A model generated the notes under the pieces. The model did not search any database, had not been told where the DNA came from, and saw only the letters and a program-made list of their open reading frames with translations. 64,000 bases of DNA from Anaerolineales bacterium (lineage in GTDB: Bacteria; Chloroflexota; Anaerolineae; 4572-78; J111), in assembly GCA_020634935.1 (NCBI GenBank), contig JACKAT010000005.1, positions 124,001 through 188,000 of the forward strand, read 5' to 3'. This document shows, piece by piece, positions 60,398 to 64,000 of the stretch (positions within the stretch are counted from its first letter, which is position 1; the number at the start of each line of letters is the position of its first letter). The translations under genes and the position numbers were made by a program.

Positions 60398-63175
60398 ATG
60401 AACCTACTTCAAGATTTTCATGGACCCAATGCCGGCTACATCTTAGAACTTTACGAGCGTTACCAACAAGACCCCAACTCGGTCGATCCGGAAACGCGAG
60501 CCTACTTCAAAGAGTGGACGCCCACCATTAACGGTGCGCCGGCGACCCCGACCATAGCGGCTCCGACCATTAACACCGACAAACTCGTCGGTGCGGTCAA
60601 TTTGGCTCAGGCCGTCCGCGAGTATGGTCATTTGGCGGCGCAGTTAGACCCGCTCGGCACGCCGCCCCCCGGCGACTCGGCGCTGGACGAAACCTATTAT
60701 GACCTCACGAAAGACGATCTGCGCCAGCTACCGGCCAGTTTAATTGGCGGGCCGGTCGCCGAGTACAGCGACAACGCCCTGCAAGCCATTGGCCGGCTGC
60801 GCCAAATCTACTCGTCAACCATCGGCTATGACTACGATCACATGCGCCAGTTTGAAGAGCGCAGTTGGCTGCGCCAGGCAGCGGAGACGAGCCGCTTCCG
60901 GCCCTCGCCGGAGCAAGATGATTATGTCGCCCTGTTACAGCGGCTGACCGAAGTCGAAATCTTCGAGCGGTTTTTGCACCGGACCTTCCCCGGCAAAACG
61001 CGCTTTTCGATTGAAGGGCTCGATATCATGGTGCCGATGCTCAACGAGATCATCGGGCGGGCCTCACACGCCAAATTCCGCACCATCCTGTTGGGCATGG
61101 CTCACCGCGGCCGCTTGAACGTGTTGACGCACGTGCAAGACAAAGATTACGCCGAAATTCTGGCCGAGTTCAAAGACCCCATCACCAGCGAAAATGCCGT
61201 AGCCAAATATATCGCCACGGGCTGGACCGGGGATGTCAAATACCACAAAGGGGTGATGCACACCCTGCGCACCGACGAGTCAGAGCCGGTGGTGGTGTCG
61301 ATGGCCCCCAACCCCAGCCACCTGGAACTGGTCAATCCGGTGGTGGCCGGGATGGCCCGGGCGGCCGGCACCAAAGTAGACCATCCCGGCCCGGCCGAAT
61401 TCAAGCCCGGCCTATCGCTGCCGATTCTCATTCACGGCGACGCCTCGTTCTCCGGCCAAGGCATTGTGGCCGAAACCTTCAACCTCCGCTATCTCCGCGG
61501 CTACGATGTCGGCGGGACGATCCACATCATCGCCAACAACCAGCTCGGCTTTACCGCCGAACCCGACGACTCGCGCAGCACCCTCTACGCCAGCGACGTG
61601 GCCAAAGGCTACAAAGTGCCTATCGTCCACGTCAACGCCGATGACCCGGAAGCCTGCCTGGAAGTGGCCCGTCTGGCGATTGGCTACCTGCTCGAGTTCG
61701 GCAAAGATTTTGTGATCGATCTGATCGGCTACCGCCGCTACGGCCACAATGAAGGCGACGAGCCCCGGTTTACCCAGCCGCTGATGTACAAAAAGGTGGA
61801 CGAGCACCCCACCGTGCGCGAACTATGGGCCAACCGGCTGGTTGAGCAAGACTTGATTAAGGGCGACCAAGCCCAAGAAATGGTTGACCGCCATTTCAAC
61901 AAACTGCAAGAGATTATGAACAAGCTCGATCCTCAGGAGAGCATCGTCGAGCCGGAGCCGGAACCCCCGCCGCCCGGCGCGGCCAAGAAAGCGCACACCG
62001 CCGTACCCATCGACCGGCTGCGAGGGCTGCACCAGTCACTGCTGGATCTGCCGGAGGGGTTCACCCTTCACCCCCGGCTGAGCCGCATTCTCAAGCCCCG
62101 CCATTCGGCTCTGGACGATTTAGCGGAAAGCAGAGTCGATTGGGCCACGGCCGAAGCGCTGGCCCTGGCCTCCATCCTGGAAGAGGGCATCGCCATCCGC
62201 ATGACCGGCGAGGATGTCGAGCGCGGCACGTTCAGCCACCGGCACGCCGTGCTGCACGATGCCGAAACCGGCCGGCAGTACGCGCCGATGCAGCACCTGC
62301 CGCAAGCCGGCGCCGCTTTTGAAATCGTCAACAGCCCGCTGACGGAAAACGGGGCCGTCGGCTTTGAGTACGGCTACAACATTCAGGAGCCGGATCGCCT
62401 GGTGATCTGGGAAGCTCAATACGGCGACTTCATCGACGGCGCGCAGCCGGTTATCGATGAGTTTATCGTCTCCGGGCGGGATAAGTGGGGGCAGACGCCG
62501 TCGCTGGTGCTGCTGCTGCCGCACGGCTACGAGGGCGCCGGCCCGGACCACTCGACCGGCCGGCTGGAGCGTTTCCTGCAAATGGCCGCCGACATCAACA
62601 TGCGCATCGCCAACTGCACCACCGCGGCCCAATATTTCCACTTGCTGCGCCGTCAAGCTGTGCTGCTCAAAACCGACCCGCTGCCGCTGATTATCCTGAC
62701 GCCCAAGAGCCTGCTGCGCAACCCGCTGGCCGCCTCGCCGCCCCAAGATTTTGTCGAGGGCATCTGGCAGCCGGTCATCGATGATGACCGCGCCCGGCAG
62801 TCGGCCGACAAGGTCAAGCGGCTGGTGCTGTGCAGCGGCAAGATGTACGTCGATTTGATTAGCAGCGATTATCGAGCGAACAATGAGGCCGTGGCCGTGG
62901 CCCGCATCGAGCAGTTGTATCCCCTGCTGCCGGAAGCGCTGCTGCCGGTGCTGGACGGCTATCCCAACCTGGCCGAGGTGATGTGGGTTCAGGAGGAGCC
63001 GCGCAATATGGGCGCCTGGGAAGCGTTCAGGCCGCAGCTGCGTAAGCTCATCGATGGCCGCTGGCCGCTTAGCTGTATCTCTCGCCCGCGCCGCGCCAGC
63101 CCGGCCGAGGGATCATCGGCCTGGCACGCGATCAACCAGAAAGAGTTGGTTCGACTGGCGTTTGATTTAGAATAA
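60398..63175 (+). CDS. sucA: 2-oxoglutarate dehydrogenase E1 component
   Basis: The thiamine-diphosphate subunit that decarboxylates 2-oxoglutarate in the TCA cycle. It has 925 residues. The short N-terminal E2-binding part (FHGPNAGYILELYERYQQDP) is followed by the E1 fold: LLGMAHRGRLNVL, NPSHLE, HGDASFSGQGIV, YRRYGHNEGDEP and the C-terminal transketolase-like region (VWEAQYGDFIDGAQPVIDEF, LLPHGYEGAGPDHSTGRLER). The gene is followed by sucB on the same strand after a 154-base palindromic spacer, which is the usual order. Confidence 0.97.
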   Translation: MNLLQDFHGPNAGYILELYERYQQDPNSVDPETRAYFKEWTPTINGAPATPTIAAPTINTDKLVGAVNLAQAVREYGHLAAQLDPLGTPPPGDSALDETYYDLTKDDLRQLPASLIGGPVAEYSDNALQAIGRLRQIYSSTIGYDYDHMRQFEERSWLRQAAETSRFRPSPEQDDYVALLQRLTEVEIFERFLHRTFPGKTRFSIEGLDIMVPMLNEIIGRASHAKFRTILLGMAHRGRLNVLTHVQDKDYAEILAEFKDPITSENAVAKYIATGWTGDVKYHKGVMHTLRTDESEPVVVSMAPNPSHLELVNPVVAGMARAAGTKVDHPGPAEFKPGLSLPILIHGDASFSGQGIVAETFNLRYLRGYDVGGTIHIIANNQLGFTAEPDDSRSTLYASDVAKGYKVPIVHVNADDPEACLEVARLAIGYLLEFGKDFVIDLIGYRRYGHNEGDEPRFTQPLMYKKVDEHPTVRELWANRLVEQDLIKGDQAQEMVDRHFNKLQEIMNKLDPQESIVEPEPEPPPPGAAKKAHTAVPIDRLRGLHQSLLDLPEGFTLHPRLSRILKPRHSALDDLAESRVDWATAEALALASILEEGIAIRMTGEDVERGTFSHRHAVLHDAETGRQYAPMQHLPQAGAAFEIVNSPLTENGAVGFEYGYNIQEPDRLVIWEAQYGDFIDGAQPVIDEFIVSGRDKWGQTPSLVLLLPHGYEGAGPDHSTGRLERFLQMAADINMRIANCTTAAQYFHLLRRQAVLLKTDPLPLIILTPKSLLRNPLAASPPQDFVEGIWQPVIDDDRARQSADKVKRLVLCSGKMYVDLISSDYRANNEAVAVARIEQLYPLLPEALLPVLDGYPNLAEVMWVQEEPRNMGAWEAFRPQLRKLIDGRWPLSCISRPRRASPAEGSSAWHAINQKELVRLAFDLE

Positions 63176-63183
63176 AGCACTTT

Positions 63184-63295
63184 GCCAATTATATATTCAA
63201 ATCAGGGGTAGAGGGTAGGGAGTAGGGATTAAGGGAAAAAATCCCCTACTCCTTACTCCTTACTCCCTACTCCCCGGTTTGAATAGACAACTGGC
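63184..63295. repeat. Palindromic spacer between sucA and sucB
   Basis: Ends GCCAATTATATATTCAAATC and GGTTTGAATAGACAACTGGC are complementary with a few mismatches, and GGGTAGGGAGTAGGG pairs with its complement in the middle. The whole forms one long imperfect hairpin of about 112 bases. It may modulate sucB expression or be a small mobile element. Confidence 0.6.
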
Positions 63296-63329
63296 AACTT
63301 GAGAATGATATTGTGGAGACAAAAAAGCG

Positions 63330-64000
63330 ATGACTGTTAAGATTGTAGTACCCGAAGCCGGCGAATCGGTGGTGGAAGCAACGGTAGCCCGCTGGCTCAA
63401 ACAAGAAGGCGATTACGTTGAAGCCGGTGAAGCGCTGGTGGAGCTGGAAACCGACAAGGTCAATCTGGAGGTTGCCGCCGAGCAGTCGGGGGTGTTGACC
63501 AAGATTGAGCATGGCCAGGGTGAAGATGTTGAGGTGGGCGATGTGCTGGGGCTGATCGATGAGACGGCCTCGCCGGATGGGGCAGCGCCCAAAACGGAGG
63601 GCCAACCCAGCCAGGCTAAGGCCGATCCTCAACCGAGAGACGCTCAGCCAGCCGAGGCCCAACCCGAGCGTGCTACCCCCATCGCCAAGCGGGTGGCCGA
63701 AGAGCAGGGCGTCGATCTGGCCCAGGTGGCCGATGGCTCCAAACGCATCACCCGCCAGGATGTCGAGAGCTATCTGGAGAAAAAGCAGAGCCGGCCGGCC
63801 CCAGCGGCCGCTCCGGCCCCAGCCGCCGACAAACCGGCCCGCCAACCCGACCGCAGCCCTCAACCCGAGCCGGAACCGGCCCGCGACTCGTCTCGCCCCG
63901 AAACCCGCGAACGGATGACGCGCCGCCGCCAGACCATCGCCCAGCGTTTAGTGGAAGCCCAGCAAACCGCAGCCATGCTGACCACCTTCAACGAGATCGA
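63330..64000 (+). CDS. sucB: Dihydrolipoamide succinyltransferase E2 component (partial at window end)
   Basis: The first 223 codons of an E2 enzyme; the frame stays open to the end of the window. Residues 1-75 are a lipoyl domain with the attachment lysine Lys43 in ELETDKVNLEV. A Pro/Ala/Glu-rich linker follows, then the peripheral subunit-binding domain (about 110-145, ATPIAKRVAEEQGVDLAQV) and a second Ala/Pro/Arg linker. The catalytic domain begins at RRRQTIAQRLVEAQQTAAM. GGAG lies 11 bases before the ATG. It partners sucA. Confidence 0.95.
   Translation, partial: MTVKIVVPEAGESVVEATVARWLKQEGDYVEAGEALVELETDKVNLEVAAEQSGVLTKIEHGQGEDVEVGDVLGLIDETASPDGAAPKTEGQPSQAKADPQPRDAQPAEAQPERATPIAKRVAEEQGVDLAQVADGSKRITRQDVESYLEKKQSRPAPAAAPAPAADKPARQPDRSPQPEPEPARDSSRPETRERMTRRRQTIAQRLVEAQQTAAMLTTFNEI

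Noticed and set aside
1..64000. tRNA, rRNA genes, complete insertion sequences or prophage
   Set aside because: No tRNA cloverleaf, rRNA segment, transposase or phage structural gene was recognised. A computed tRNA search would settle the tRNA question.
1..64000. TGA read as tryptophan throughout (genetic code change)
   Set aside because: Tryptophan is encoded by TGG in all genes read, and many genes end cleanly in TGA with normal spacing to the next gene.

Overview
The window looks like a chromosomal segment of a Gram-positive-like or monoderm, mesophilic bacterium, most likely a member of the Chloroflexota (Anaerolineae or a related class). This is an inference from gene content: a DnaJ-VWA/FHA/PP2C/Ser-Thr kinase cassette, a CpXC protein, a KimA-type potassium transporter, a sortase, MalT-like LuxR regulators, a 2-oxoglutarate dehydrogenase with a short N-terminus, and many short palindromic intergenic repeats. 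No rRNA or tRNA gene was seen, so the placement is not proved. TGA acts as a normal stop in nearly every gene.

Layout. 0-5.6 kb: rpiA, a large repeat-bearing glycoside-hydrolase-like protein, a membrane protein, a flavin reductase and a phosphoesterase. 5.8-12.6 kb: a minus-strand signalling block (CpXC, small protein, FHA, DnaJ-VWA, PP2C, kinase with PQQ repeats). 12.9-20.2 kb: response regulator, ppk1-glk-aminotransferase operon, prs and a RibD-like reductase. 20.4-24.5 kb: a response-regulator remnant and a copper operon (csoR, copZ, thioredoxin-like lipoprotein, copA). 24.7-34.4 kb: methyltransferases, an ATPase/DUF4276 pair, a LuxR regulator and a TetR-controlled pair. 35-45.3 kb: an ion block with a membrane pyrophosphatase, a KimA-like permease, a Na,K-ATPase-like pump and two pairs of TrkA/RCK proteins. 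45.4-59.8 kb: a FAD monooxygenase fused to a SpoIIAA-like domain, a YfdX lipoprotein, two histidine kinases, an ABC exporter and a sortase. 60.4-64 kb: sucA and the start of sucB, which runs off the window.

The most striking observation is in the copper operon. The thioredoxin-like lipoprotein gene has two in-frame TGA codons exactly where the two cysteines of the CxxC motif belong (giving U-P-P-U), followed at once by a perfect 7-bp hairpin at the right distance for a bacterial SECIS. The best reading is an undescribed UxxU selenoprotein tied to copper handling. Secondary points are an intergenic-type repeat inserted in frame into copA, two transporter-plus-RCK-pair modules side by side, a long structured leader before the pyrophosphatase, two distant 42-bp tandem repeat loci that encode the same 14-residue motif, and several families of small palindromic elements whose arms covary between copies.
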